Shown here piece by piece: positions 1 through 8,304 of a stretch of 64,000 nucleotides of DNA. How positions within the stretch are numbered: position 1 is the first letter of the stretch; every line of letters starts with the position of its first letter. The stretch is from the NCBI GenBank assembly GCA_018222985.1, contig JAAEZG010000006.1, positions 62,001 through 126,000 of the forward strand, given 5' to 3'. This stretch comes from Gammaproteobacteria bacterium. GTDB lineage: Bacteria; Pseudomonadota; Gammaproteobacteria; Enterobacterales; Alteromonadaceae. The notes under the pieces are model-generated. The model searched no databases. It was not told the DNA's origin and was given only the letters and a program-made list of their open reading frames with translations. A program made the translations under genes and the position numbers.

Positions 1-210
1 AAAGACGCCAATGGCACGCCGTTAGCTGAAGGCGACAAGGTGACGTTAATTAAAGATTTGAAAGTAAAAGGTTCGTCGTTGGTGTTGAAAGTGGGTACCA
101 AGGCAACAATTAAGCGCTTTGCCGACGGCGACCATGACATTGATTGCAAAGTAGATGGCGCCGGCGACATGATGTTGAAATCGCAGTTCGTGAAACGCCA
201 AAGCAGCTAG
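1..210 (+). CDS. yjdM: PhnA/YjdM family protein, C-terminal part (5' end outside window)
   Basis: The first 69 codons run from the window edge to a TAG at 208-210 and give the C-terminal domain of the PhnA/YjdM family. The visible part has the [33 protein letters not shown] and HDIDCKVDG stretches that I recognise from Escherichia coli YjdM, with a closing LKSQFVKR. The N-terminal zinc-ribbon half lies outside the window. Despite the old name (alkylphosphonate uptake), the cellular role of this family is not settled, and nothing nearby points to phosphonate metabolism. It ends 124 bp before the toxin-antitoxin pair. Confidence 0.85.
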   Translation, partial: KDANGTPLAEGDKVTLIKDLKVKGSSLVLKVGTKATIKRFADGDHDIDCKVDGAGDMMLKSQFVKRQSS

Positions 211-255
211 ACTGTGGCGCACATTTCTGCTCGCCAAGGCGCTAGCAGAGCAAAT

Positions 256-277
256 AATGCGCAAATTAATTCGCATT
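256..277. promoter_or_regulatory. Inverted repeat upstream of the antitoxin gene, candidate autoregulatory operator
   Basis: AATGCG at 256-261 and CGCATT at 272-277 are perfect inverted arms around a 10-bp AT-rich spacer, 58 bp before the antitoxin start. Phd/YefM antitoxins usually repress their own operon by binding palindromes at the promoter, so this is the best operator candidate in the gap. The function is inferred from position and symmetry only. Confidence 0.35.
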
Positions 278-334
278 TGTTGTACGCCTACACTATTATG
301 AAGCAGTCTTTTTAAAGCCCTTAAAAGGTGTTTC

Positions 335-574
335 ATGAAAACCGAAACAATTACCTACTTGAAAGAAAACGCCAACACGCTTGAGCTGCAAGAGGAGTTA
401 GTGATCACCAAAAAAGGCAAACCGGCTTTTGTCGTCCAAAATTATGACCATTACCAAGCGCAGCAAGAGGCGCTAGCGTTATTGAAATTGCTTAACTTGT
501 CAGAGCGCGATATTCGTCAGGGACATACCATGTCCATTGATGAGGCCCTCGAGAAACTTGATGCCTTACGTTAA
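335..574 (+). CDS. Phd/YefM-type antitoxin
   Basis: This 79-residue protein has the usual antitoxin layout. An N-terminal DNA-binding half (ETITYLKENANTLELQEELVITKKGKPAFVVQNYDHY) carries the 'kkGkPafVv.n.d.y' signature of the Phd/YefM family. The C-terminal half is charged and helical (SIDEALEKLDALR) and would wrap the toxin. An AAAGG sequence precedes the ATG. The toxin gene follows 27 bp downstream, which is typical of an antitoxin-first type II module. The antitoxin should neutralise the partner toxin and repress the operon. The family call is firm; the exact subfamily is not. Confidence 0.85.
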   Translation: MKTETITYLKENANTLELQEELVITKKGKPAFVVQNYDHYQAQQEALALLKLLNLSERDIRQGHTMSIDEALEKLDALR

Positions 575-601
575 AGAATGACAGGTTAATGGAGCTAATG
601 G

Positions 602-940
602 GTGATGGAATATAAGGTGCGACTAACCGACAGCGGTTTTCAAACGCTCACACAGCTTTCACGGTACATGATTGAATACATTGGCTATGATCGTGCAACA
701 GCTTTAGCATCCTCGTTACTTGACTTAGCTTTGCAGAAATTATCAGGCAACCCATTGCAATTTAGTGTGTTGCACGAGTTAGAAGCCTTGGGTGTTATTG
801 ATTATCGGGCGATATATCATGACAATTACAAGATAATCTTTCGCCTTGATGAAGCAAGCCAAACCTGTTTTGTAATGGCTTTTTTGCGGCAAAACCAAAG
901 TGTTCAACAAGCGTTGTACCAAGTACTTTTGTATAAATGA
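602..940 (+). CDS. RelE/ParE-superfamily toxin
   Basis: This 112-residue protein begins with the typical VRLTDSGFQTLTQLSRYMIE helix pair of ParE/RelE toxins. It ends in the strand-rich core (LGVIDYRAIYHDNYKIIFRLDE...FVMAFLRQNQS) where the 'YRi.y...y.I.frvd' pattern is diagnostic. Start choice is open: GTG at 602 or ATG at 605, both with GGAG at 591-594 at workable spacing. ParE members poison DNA gyrase while RelE members cut mRNA; the sequence does not let me choose with certainty, though the long N-terminal helix pair is more ParE-like. Its TGA overlaps an in-frame ATG of the murI reading frame (ATGA at 937-940), so toxin and racemase are probably co-transcribed. Confidence 0.82.
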   Translation: MMEYKVRLTDSGFQTLTQLSRYMIEYIGYDRATALASSLLDLALQKLSGNPLQFSVLHELEALGVIDYRAIYHDNYKIIFRLDEASQTCFVMAFLRQNQSVQQALYQVLLYK

Positions 941-954
941 ATAATGAGAAAACC

Positions 955-1701
955 ATGAAAGTAGGCGTGTTTGACAGTGGGGTAGGCGGTTTAACCGTGG
1001 CCAAGTCGTTGCAGCAAAGTGGGCTGTTTAGCGAAATTACCTATTTTGGTGATACCGCTCGGGTGCCATATGGTAATAAAGATAAAGCCACTGTAACGCG
1101 TTATGCGCTTGAAGCGGTTGAGTTTTTTAGCGGTGCCGATGTGGACTGTGTGGTGGTGGCCTGTAACACCGTGAGTGTGACGGCGCTAGAAGCTATGCAG
1201 CAATTCTCGAACAAGCCTGTGTATGGAGTGCTAGAGCCTGGCGTTATGGCGCTGCAGCAGCTCGGAACTGTCAGTGATAATACGCGGGTGCTCATTATTG
1301 CCACGCGCTCCACCATCAGCTCAGGGGCTTACCAAAAGCGCATTGAAGCCCTTGGTGTGGGGCATATTGACGCCATAGCCACGCCGTTATTTGTGCCCAT
1401 TGTCGAAGAAGCGCTGTTTGAAGGGCCGATATTGCAAGAAACCATGCGTCATTATTTCAGCCCGTTAACCAAACCCGATGTGGTGTTGTTGGGGTGTACG
1501 CACTTTCCATTAATTGCTGAGCAAATTTCGCAGTATTTTGGTGGCGTTGCGACCATTCATTCGGGTGAAGCTATGGTGGCGTGGCTACAACAAAACCTCG
1601 ATTTACCCCAGCGTTTTGAGCAAACACCGATTCGTATTTTAGCTTCAGAAAATGTTGATGCGGTAAAACGCACGGCAAAGCACTGGGGCTTGTCGCTTTA
1701 A
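955..1701 (+). CDS. murI: Glutamate racemase
   Basis: MurI interconverts L- and D-glutamate and supplies D-Glu for peptidoglycan. From ATG 955 the protein has 248 residues. It starts with KVGVFDSGVGGLTV and carries both catalytic cysteines: C70 in VVACNTVS and C181 in LLGCTHFPL. An ATG at 937 is also in frame and overlaps the toxin stop as ATGA; it would add six residues (MNNEKT). I prefer 955 because FDSGVGG normally lies close to the N terminus, but the N terminus varies in this family. The arrangement suggests translational coupling to the upstream toxin gene. Confidence 0.95.
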   Translation: MKVGVFDSGVGGLTVAKSLQQSGLFSEITYFGDTARVPYGNKDKATVTRYALEAVEFFSGADVDCVVVACNTVSVTALEAMQQFSNKPVYGVLEPGVMALQQLGTVSDNTRVLIIATRSTISSGAYQKRIEALGVGHIDAIATPLFVPIVEEALFEGPILQETMRHYFSPLTKPDVVLLGCTHFPLIAEQISQYFGGVATIHSGEAMVAWLQQNLDLPQRFEQTPIRILASENVDAVKRTAKHWGLSL

Positions 1702-1795
1702 AGCGCCTACATTTTAAAGCCATTCAAAAATAGCAAAAGCTGTGGCATGCTCTAGCAACCATAACAATAAGAATAATCAAAATTAGGAACCTCTT

Positions 1796-2287
1796 ATGGC
1801 TCGCACGCTTACATTTGCCACACGCATTGTTTCATTGTTGGGGCGTATTGATATTACTGACAGTTCATCTGAGCAGTTGGCGTACTACGCTAAAGGTGAG
1901 TTTGCTTTATTTAAACGGCGTTGGCGTATTTACGACCACAATGACCAAGAGCTAATGCAAATTCATCATAAACGGTTGGCTATACGACCGACTTTTGTGG
2001 TTTCGGGCCAGCTTGGGCCGATGACACTGCAACGCAAGTTCTTTAGCTTGAAGCGTGAGTATTGGGTGACCGGTGGTCCCTATGAAGGTGCAGTTTTTAA
2101 AGGTAATTTGCTGGATTTAGCCTTTACCATTACGCGCAATAATCAACTGTTGGCGAAAGCTTCCGAAAAATTGTTATCTATTCGCGACACGCACAATGTT
2201 GAAGTGTTGACCGACAGCCATGACGATGAGCTTTTTACCGTGTTGGCGGTGGTTGCTATGCAGCTTGAGAAGAAGGCGTCGGATTAA
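1796..2287 (+). CDS. LURP-one-related (tubby/scramblase-fold) protein
   Basis: This 163-residue soluble protein has no signal peptide and a pattern of short beta strands broken by 'I.D.......I..k' turns (FKRRWRIYDHNDQELMQIHHKRLAIRPTFVV...MTLQRKFFSLKREYWV...YEGAVFKGNLLDLAFTI). This resembles the LURP-one-related / YxjI family, which shares the tubby-like fold with phospholipid scramblases. Bacterial members have no established function. AGGAA precedes the ATG. It is directly followed by the SixA-like gene (stop TAA then ATG with no gap), so the two form an operon. The family assignment rests on pattern recognition. Confidence 0.6.
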   Translation: MARTLTFATRIVSLLGRIDITDSSSEQLAYYAKGEFALFKRRWRIYDHNDQELMQIHHKRLAIRPTFVVSGQLGPMTLQRKFFSLKREYWVTGGPYEGAVFKGNLLDLAFTITRNNQLLAKASEKLLSIRDTHNVEVLTDSHDDELFTVLAVVAMQLEKKASD

Positions 2288-2830
2288 ATGGTCAATGCAC
2301 TGTTTCGTATTATCGTTTGTATAATTTTTTCTCTAGGGGTATATGGCATGGCACATGCAGCAACTGACCAAACGCAAGCTGAGGGCGAGGCCCAAACTAG
2401 CAACAAAAGCCAAACCATTTACGTGTTCCGTCACGCCGAAAAAGTTGCGAATAAGCCAGATCCTGAACTATCTGAAAAAGGCCAGCAGCGCGCCACAAAT
2501 TTGGCGAAAGTACTGAGTAAAGCCACTATTGAACGCATTTACGCCACCAAGTATCAGCGCACTCAGCAAACCGCTGCGCCATTGGCAAAACAACTGAGTC
2601 AAACGTTAAGCACTTACGCCGCTGGCGATAGCGTCGGCTTAATTGAAGCTGTACGCGGGCTCGGGCAAACGTCTCTCATCATTGGTCACAGCAATACAGT
2701 GCCGGACATAGTGCGAGCGGCTGGGGGGAATGCCCCGGAGCTGTCAGAGCAAGACTATGGCGACTTATTTGTGGTGCAGATTGTGGGTGGCAAAATCACG
2801 ACGTTGCGCTTATACATTCCCGCCGAATAA
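2288..2830 (+). CDS. Exported histidine-phosphatase (SixA/phosphoglycerate-mutase-like) protein
   Basis: A hydrophobic N-terminal segment (residues 5-24, ending near AHA) looks like a signal peptide. The mature part is a histidine phosphatase domain: VFRHAEK with nucleophilic H49 (RHA in place of the common RHG), a conserved Arg in KYQRTQQTA near residue 91, and the second catalytic His134 in IIGHSNTVPD. The 180-residue length fits a minimal one-domain member. The substrate cannot be read from sequence; periplasmic location would exclude the phosphohistidine-phosphotransfer role of cytoplasmic SixA. It starts immediately after the LURP-like stop codon. Confidence 0.8.
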   Translation: MVNALFRIIVCIIFSLGVYGMAHAATDQTQAEGEAQTSNKSQTIYVFRHAEKVANKPDPELSEKGQQRATNLAKVLSKATIERIYATKYQRTQQTAAPLAKQLSQTLSTYAAGDSVGLIEAVRGLGQTSLIIGHSNTVPDIVRAAGGNAPELSEQDYGDLFVVQIVGGKITTLRLYIPAE

Positions 2831-2838
2831 GCCTGTTT

Positions 2839-4068
2839 ATGGCCATTGCTGATACTCTGAAGCGCTATGTTGAAACGCTCGCTGCATTTCGAGAATACTG
2901 GCAATTCGTTGCGTTTTCGGTCGTGTGTGATTCGCCAGAAAATGCCGACCCTTTGTTTGCATTGGCCCCAAGCGAGCTGCGCCACGCACTTGAACACCTC
3001 AGTGATGATGACGTCGAGCATCTTGATGCCAATATTGACGCATTAAATGCGTTTTTTGCGCCTTGGTTTAACGATGTTATTGCGCTGCCGCCCATCACAT
3101 CCAATGCTCAACTAAGCCCTTCGATGCTGGAAGAACCACCGTTTTGGCTGAGTAACGGTATTGGCGGGCGCAAATTGGCACAAATTCGTGCGTTTTTAGG
3201 GCAAATTCCAATTGTTTCTGGCTCTGCCATAGAATGGTGTGCCGGCAAAGGCCACTTGGGGCGGTTGTTGGCATTTACCCGTGCCCAACCGGTGATTAGT
3301 GTGGAATGGCAAGCGCAGCTATGCCAAGCGGGGCAGGCCTTGGCTGAAAACCTGCAACTTGCTCAGCGCTTTGTGCATGCCAATGTCATCACCGATACAC
3401 AACGTTTAGCGCCAGAATTGAACCAAGCCTCACAAGCATTGGCACTGCATGCCTGTGGCGATCTGCATCATAGTTTAATGACACAAGCTGCCGCGGCACA
3501 CTGCCAGCAAATTTATATTGCGCCTTGTTGTTACCACTTAACCAAAGAAGTGCCGTATCAAGGGTTATCCAGCGCGGCAACGCAGCAACTGCATCAGCAC
3601 CAGCTCACTTTCAGTGCGCATGACCTCAAGCTGGCAGTACAAGCACAAGTAACAGCGGGGCAGCGGGTGGCGAAGCTACGCCAAACCGAGGTTCATTGGC
3701 GGCTTGCGTACCAATGTCTGCGTGAATCACTCACCGGCGATACGCACTACAAACCGCTAAATTCGGTCAACAAAAAGTGGTTTGCTGGCGCCTTTGCAGA
3801 CTTTGCGCAGTGGGCGGCACAACAACACCAGCTTGAGTTGCCAGCACAGTGCGACTGGCCGCGGTATTTAGCCGAAGGGCAACAGCGCATGCAATGGGTG
3901 GCGCGGTTAGAATTGTTACGCCATGTATTTCGGCGCCCGCTAGAGTGCTTATTGGTACTTGACCGTGCAGCTTGGCTAGAAGAGCTAGGTTATAACGTGA
4001 CTATTGTTGAGTTTTGCGATTACCAACAAACACCGCGAAATTTTTTGCTGAAAGCGCAGCGACGTTAA
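2839..4068 (+). CDS. SAM-dependent methyltransferase-domain protein
   Basis: This 409-residue protein has a predicted Rossmann methyltransferase core. Motif I is at residues 131-145 (IEWCAGKGHLGRLLA), an acidic end of strand 2 follows (VISVEW), then ALHACGDLHHSLM, and an APCCYHLT motif comes after strand 4. The CGDLH and PCCYH motifs are typical of the Methyltransf_32 group (related to eukaryotic GSTCD/METTL25), whose substrates are mostly unknown. The N-terminal ~100 residues are helical and not recognisable. The start has no good Shine-Dalgarno sequence and lies 8 bp after the phosphatase stop, so translation probably continues from the upstream gene. Confidence 0.75.
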   Translation: MAIADTLKRYVETLAAFREYWQFVAFSVVCDSPENADPLFALAPSELRHALEHLSDDDVEHLDANIDALNAFFAPWFNDVIALPPITSNAQLSPSMLEEPPFWLSNGIGGRKLAQIRAFLGQIPIVSGSAIEWCAGKGHLGRLLAFTRAQPVISVEWQAQLCQAGQALAENLQLAQRFVHANVITDTQRLAPELNQASQALALHACGDLHHSLMTQAAAAHCQQIYIAPCCYHLTKEVPYQGLSSAATQQLHQHQLTFSAHDLKLAVQAQVTAGQRVAKLRQTEVHWRLAYQCLRESLTGDTHYKPLNSVNKKWFAGAFADFAQWAAQQHQLELPAQCDWPRYLAEGQQRMQWVARLELLRHVFRRPLECLLVLDRAAWLEELGYNVTIVEFCDYQQTPRNFLLKAQRR

Positions 4069-4085
4069 TCGTTGTGTGCGGAAAA

Positions 4086-4099
4086 TTGATGCGCGTCAA
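4086..4099. promoter_or_regulatory. Possible FNR-type box
   Basis: TTGAT-GCGC-GTCAA matches the FNR/Anr consensus TTGAT-N4-ATCAA at nine of ten defined positions. Its centre (4092.5) is about 40 bp upstream of a start site implied by a weak -10 candidate, TACCAT at 4121-4126. That is the usual class II activator spacing. The target would be the small DUF3149 gene at 4157. Consensus match and spacing are seen; regulation is inferred. Confidence 0.4.
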
Positions 4100-4156
4100 T
4101 ATAATTTTTAGTGGCTCGACTACCATAAACTCATAAACCACATAAGGAGTAAGGTT

Positions 4157-4309
4157 ATGAGTCTCTGGCGCGAGTTTTTTACTGACCCGGTTATTTTCTT
4201 TTCATTTACTGGCCTCGCAATCGTTATCGGCTTGTGCGTTTTTTATGCCATCTTCTTTATTAGAAAAGCCGCTGAGGCAGAAGCAGAGCAAAAATCGGGT
4301 TCTCATTGA
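4157..4309 (+). CDS. DUF3149 small single-span membrane protein
   Basis: This is a 50-residue ORF with a clear ribosome-binding site (AAGGAG at 4143-4148). The sequence MSLWREFFTDPVIFFS followed by one membrane segment (about residues 13-36) and a charged tail (RKAAEAEAEQKSGSH) matches the small DUF3149 family, whose members typically open with an 'LWkeLFtDPvg' stretch. The role of the family is unknown. A possible FNR box lies 58 bp upstream, which would link it to low-oxygen conditions. The gene stands alone between the methyltransferase and the catalase genes. Confidence 0.8.
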   Translation: MSLWREFFTDPVIFFSFTGLAIVIGLCVFYAIFFIRKAAEAEAEQKSGSH

Positions 4310-4390
4310 TCAATTGCGAACTTGTTGGCGTAAGTTAGGGACTAATTCTAATCTTATTTAAATACTTCATTTAAGTGAAAGGAATGCCCG

Positions 4391-5434
4391 ATGAAACGTT
4401 TCCAACATGCATTATCGCCAGTGGCTTTCAAGTCACTGACATTGGCGGTTATATTCGCGCTGCCTACAGCGGTTGTCGCACATAATCACTCTAAAGCCGA
4501 TGACGAAGCACGCTATGCCTTGCCAGCAAGCGCCACCGCGCAAGATTTCATTGCCATTTTTAAAGAGATTAACGGCGAGCACCCTGGTATTCGCAAGGCG
4601 CACGCACGTGGCGTTTGTGCGGTGGGAGAGTTTACCCCATCGGCGGCAGCGAAACAGCGCTTCAGCAGCCCGTTATTTCAAGTAGATAATGCGCCATTAA
4701 CCCTGCGATTTTCGATGGGCGGCGGCAACCCAAATGCCGATGAGCGGCGCGGAGCGCGCGGCGTGGGTATTCAGTTTGAGTTGCCGAACAATCAATCACA
4801 TACCATTGCCGGTATTACCTCTCCGGTATTTTCAGGCGCCACCCCGAACCACTTTTTAGGCCTGTTGCAGTGGAACCTAAAAATGATGCGTGGCGAAGCA
4901 ACCCGTGAGGACGTGCAAAAATTCATGGCGGCGCACCCATCTATGCAACCGGCTATTGAATGGAATCGTGGCCGTACCGCGTCTGCCGAGTATACGTCGG
5001 CAACCTACTATGGCATTCATGCTTTTTGGGCCAATACCCAAGGCGATGCTCAGAAATTCCGTTGGCAACTCGTGCCTCAAGCAGGCGAGAAAAACTTAAC
5101 CAAAGAGCAGGTTGAGTCGGGGCCACAAAGCTTTTTGGCTGAACGTTTACTTGAGCGGGTAAAAAGCGATGGCGCCGTGACCTTCGATTGGCATTGGACC
5201 ATTGGCGCCGCTGATGACCCAACCAATGACCCCTCGGCTCAATGGCCCGCTGAGCGTGAGCAAGTTAACGTGGGTACTATTACGGTGACCAGCGCCGGCG
5301 GTGAGGCCTGTACGCCGATCAACTTCGACCCAGTGCGCGTTGCGCGTGGTATTCGCCCAAGTGACGACCCCGTGCTGCCAATTCGATCAGCAGCCTATGC
5401 TATTTCATTCGGTAAACGTTTAAGTAATCAATAA
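4391..5434 (+). CDS. Exported catalase-family peroxidase (SrpA-like)
   Basis: This 347-residue protein is much shorter than true monofunctional catalases (about 480 or more) and matches the small catalase-related peroxidases. It has a signal peptide (residues 15-30, ending VVA-H). The distal catalytic histidine H71 lies in GIRKAHARGVCAVGEF, a heme-pocket stretch follows (LRFSMGGGNPNADERRGARGVGIQFE), and the proximal heme ligand appears as the RSAAY motif, Y336, near the C terminus. Family members decompose peroxides with peroxidase activity; periplasmic location is inferred from the signal peptide. GAAAGGAA precedes the ATG. It converges with the patatin gene 4 bp away. Confidence 0.9.
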   Translation: MKRFQHALSPVAFKSLTLAVIFALPTAVVAHNHSKADDEARYALPASATAQDFIAIFKEINGEHPGIRKAHARGVCAVGEFTPSAAAKQRFSSPLFQVDNAPLTLRFSMGGGNPNADERRGARGVGIQFELPNNQSHTIAGITSPVFSGATPNHFLGLLQWNLKMMRGEATREDVQKFMAAHPSMQPAIEWNRGRTASAEYTSATYYGIHAFWANTQGDAQKFRWQLVPQAGEKNLTKEQVESGPQSFLAERLLERVKSDGAVTFDWHWTIGAADDPTNDPSAQWPAEREQVNVGTITVTSAGGEACTPINFDPVRVARGIRPSDDPVLPIRSAAYAISFGKRLSNQ

Positions 5435-5438
5435 TTAC

Positions 5439-6800
5439 TTACTCGTTATTCATGCTGTTAAGCAGGCGTTGAAACTCTGAGTTTTCATCAAGTAACTCAA
5501 CGCCTGCTTCAATTAACGCGTCAGCTTGTTCTTGATTTAATGACAAGCTAGTCGGAATTTGATTAAAGAAACTTCGACGTTGCTGCTGTTGAATTCCTTC
5601 AAAGCTTATTTCCACAAAATAAGGATCAATCGGTTCCCAAAACGACGAGAGTTCGTCAGACCAACGGGCCATGCTACGGCGAATTAAACTAATTGTTGCT
5701 GCATTGTATCGGTGTAGCTGTGTGTCTGTTACGGCGCTAATCGTTGGTTCAATATCAGGAATTTCATTGGTGTGTTCAATATTGTAACGTGGTTTGGTCG
5801 ATGCATTAACCGACACAATGACCAAGCGCTTTGAAGGTTTACTACCTATACGCTTCATAAAGTTGGTAATGCCACCGCCAATTTCCACGAGCTCGTAAAA
5901 TGCCATTAACCCCAGGTTGTCGGTAATACCGCCGTCAACCAAATGAATGTATTGGCGCTCGTCTCTATTTTTATAACTGCGCAACGACGCCACGGTTTCC
6001 AATAGGTGTGGCGATAGTTTGGCTTCCGCAATTTGCTCTTCATTTAACTCTTCAAGGTAATTCTGCGCGGCATTAAAACAGCCTTTGTGGTTTTTCAATA
6101 CCACCGGGTTGAGCATAACGGGGACTGCTGAAGAAGCTGTTACCGCGCGAGAAATAGGGTAGCTAGCAATATTTGAGCAGAGTAAATCGAAATATTCTTG
6201 CACAAATGAAAACCGTATTCCGCCACCTAAGTCAGACGCGTTTATTAAAATTAGCGGGCCGTTACGTTTGTTCAAATCTGCAAAGGTTGCGCCTTTGAAT
6301 AACCGCTCTTCGTATATGCGGGTAGCAATATCGGTGCGGCCACGATTAGAAAACCACAATACAGGGCTAGCAATACCGTAAATCCATTCTGACACGTAAT
6401 CGCGGCGTAGAAAGTCATCTTCAAAGTCGTCAAATATTTTATTGCCGTGCAAACCAAAGTAAGCAGCGGTGAAACTCCCGCCTGACACTGAAGTAATCAT
6501 GTCCACTTCATCAAGTAAGCTAACGGTTTTACCCTCAATAGTTACCTGAGTATCGCGAAGCCCTTCAAGCACGCCATAAGACAGAGCTGCTGCGCGGCTG
6601 CCACCACCAGAAAAAGCCAGCACTAAGGTAATGTCGTCAGAGCGATTATGTTCTGCAGCATAGTTGGCCAACGAATAATTTTGTGGTGACGCATCAGCCA
6701 CCTGTGAGTGGTTATCAATAACGCCATAGGTGGCACATCCAGATAGAGCTATGGCTAAATAGATAACAAGTTGAATTTTAATGAACCTGTACTTCGACAT
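5439..6800 (-). CDS. Patatin-like phospholipase lipoprotein
   Basis: This 453-residue protein has a lipoprotein signal with lipobox ALSGC (C22). The patatin domain contains the oxyanion-hole glycine run GGGSRAA (residues 65-71). The nucleophile is S106 in TSVSGGS, a variant of G-x-S-x-G with Ser in the first position. The second dyad residue is D289 in VDGGITDN. It should be a Ser-Asp dyad lipid acyl hydrolase anchored to the outer or inner membrane. It is transcribed divergently from the CHASE-GGDEF gene; the 163-bp gap shows no further gene. The substrate is not predictable. Confidence 0.88.
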   Translation of the reverse strand: MSKYRFIKIQLVIYLAIALSGCATYGVIDNHSQVADASPQNYSLANYAAEHNRSDDITLVLAFSGGGSRAAALSYGVLEGLRDTQVTIEGKTVSLLDEVDMITSVSGGSFTAAYFGLHGNKIFDDFEDDFLRRDYVSEWIYGIASPVLWFSNRGRTDIATRIYEERLFKGATFADLNKRNGPLILINASDLGGGIRFSFVQEYFDLLCSNIASYPISRAVTASSAVPVMLNPVVLKNHKGCFNAAQNYLEELNEEQIAEAKLSPHLLETVASLRSYKNRDERQYIHLVDGGITDNLGLMAFYELVEIGGGITNFMKRIGSKPSKRLVIVSVNASTKPRYNIEHTNEIPDIEPTISAVTDTQLHRYNAATISLIRRSMARWSDELSSFWEPIDPYFVEISFEGIQQQQRRSFFNQIPTSLSLNQEQADALIEAGVELLDENSEFQRLLNSMNNE

Positions 6801-6963
6801 TGTAACCCTTGGCTTGACCTTAGAATGATTTAGTTCAGTTTATAGCTAGATCAATTGAGTGGCTAGTTTCGCGCAATAATTATGCAAATTGATACATAAA
6901 TTCAGTTGCTAATTACACCAGTTGCATTATGTTTAAAGAGTTTACATTGTTATTGGAGCCACT

Positions 6964-8304
6964 GTGTTTGTGACGCGACCCAAACGGATTGCTTTTATTG
7001 TTGCTGTGTTCAGCTCGTTGGCGTTGGCTTTAGTTTCAGTTGAGTACTTTCACACCCTAAACAAAGAGCGAGCCAAGGCTCAGTATTTAAGTGAAACCCA
7101 GTCAGAATTCACCAAGTTGCGCGCCGATATTGAGTCAGAAATAAATTTAGCGATTTATAGTGCCTGGGGCCTTGCGAGTTATTTAACGTCTCATCCAAAT
7201 AGCTCACCTGAAGAGTGGCGTCGCTTGGCAAAAGATCTTGTTGATCAATCACGGTTTATTCGTAATCTTGCGGTTGCTCCCAATAACATCATTGAGTTTG
7301 TTTACCCACTAAAAAGCAATGAAGCGATCATTGGCTTTGATTATGACTCTATTCCAGAGCAACGAGACGCAGTGCGGCGCGCGCAAGAAACGCAGAAGAC
7401 TATCTTGGCTGGCCCGGTAAACCTTATTCAAGGGGGGCAGGGCCTTATTTACCGAATTCCTATCTTTACTCATTCCGACCAATTACAAGAGTATTGGGGC
7501 GTTGTTGCTGTCGTTATTGATATTGAAGAACTTTTTGAAACTGCCGGACTAAACGATATGGCGGCGCGTTATGATATTGCCATGCGGGGGCGCGATGGTC
7601 TTGGTGCGCAAGGTGATATTTTTATGGGCTCGGCTGATACCTTCACGAATGCCAACCTTACTGAGCGTGTGCGCTTCCCCAATGGCTATTGGTTGTTAGC
7701 CTTGGCAGCTGACGCCAATCAAGTATTGTCGTTCTGGCAACGGCAACGGGTGCGGCTCATTGGATATCCCTACGTATTGGCTTTGTATATTATGCTCTTT
7801 ACATTGTTTGTGTGGTATCGAGCTTCTTACGGTGAAGCCATGGTCGACCCGTTAACTAACGTTGCGAACCGGCGTAAAGTCATGGAGCAACTGAATACCT
7901 TAGTGAACATTTACGGGCGACACCCAACCCCGTTCACGGTGGTGGTGCTTGATATTGATCGCTTTAAACAAATTAATGATCAATTTGGTCATCAGGCAGG
8001 TGACATCGTACTAAAATCGTTAGCGCATCGAATGCTGGTCAATACCCGTACGTCCGATATAGTGGCCCGTATCGGTGGCGACGAATTCTTGGTGGTGCTA
8101 ATGGGCGTTGATAATCCAAAAATTATTGCCGAGCAATGTGATAAACTTGCGCAAGCAATACGCGAGCCGGTGCGTTATAAGTCACAGTTGATTGAAGTAT
8201 CGGCCAGTTTAGGGCATGCCAGCTTTCCGGCTGATGGTAAAACCCTCGATGTGTTAATACACAGTGCTGATCATAAAATGTACAAACAAAAACGGAACGC
8301 ATGA
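6964..8304 (+). CDS. CHASE-domain diguanylate cyclase
   Basis: This 446-residue inner-membrane sensor has TM1 at about residues 9-27, a periplasmic CHASE domain (about 40-250), TM2 at about 266-285, then a GGDEF domain. The active site is canonical: LDIDRFKQIND and GGDEF at 371-375. An RTSD inhibitory I-site lies five residues before GGDEF, so feedback inhibition by c-di-GMP is likely. The start is GTG at 6964 (a second GTG at 6970), with GGAG at 6955-6958. The stop overlaps the next gene as ATGA (8301-8304), so the two cyclases are translationally coupled. Confidence 0.92.
   Translation: MFVTRPKRIAFIVAVFSSLALALVSVEYFHTLNKERAKAQYLSETQSEFTKLRADIESEINLAIYSAWGLASYLTSHPNSSPEEWRRLAKDLVDQSRFIRNLAVAPNNIIEFVYPLKSNEAIIGFDYDSIPEQRDAVRRAQETQKTILAGPVNLIQGGQGLIYRIPIFTHSDQLQEYWGVVAVVIDIEELFETAGLNDMAARYDIAMRGRDGLGAQGDIFMGSADTFTNANLTERVRFPNGYWLLALAADANQVLSFWQRQRVRLIGYPYVLALYIMLFTLFVWYRASYGEAMVDPLTNVANRRKVMEQLNTLVNIYGRHPTPFTVVVLDIDRFKQINDQFGHQAGDIVLKSLAHRMLVNTRTSDIVARIGGDEFLVVLMGVDNPKIIAEQCDKLAQAIREPVRYKSQLIEVSASLGHASFPADGKTLDVLIHSADHKMYKQKRNA

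Noticed and set aside
46..336. 96-residue minus-strand frame over the PhnA end and the gap before the antitoxin
   Set aside because: It overlaps a recognised PhnA/YjdM C terminus in the opposite direction and shows no family features.
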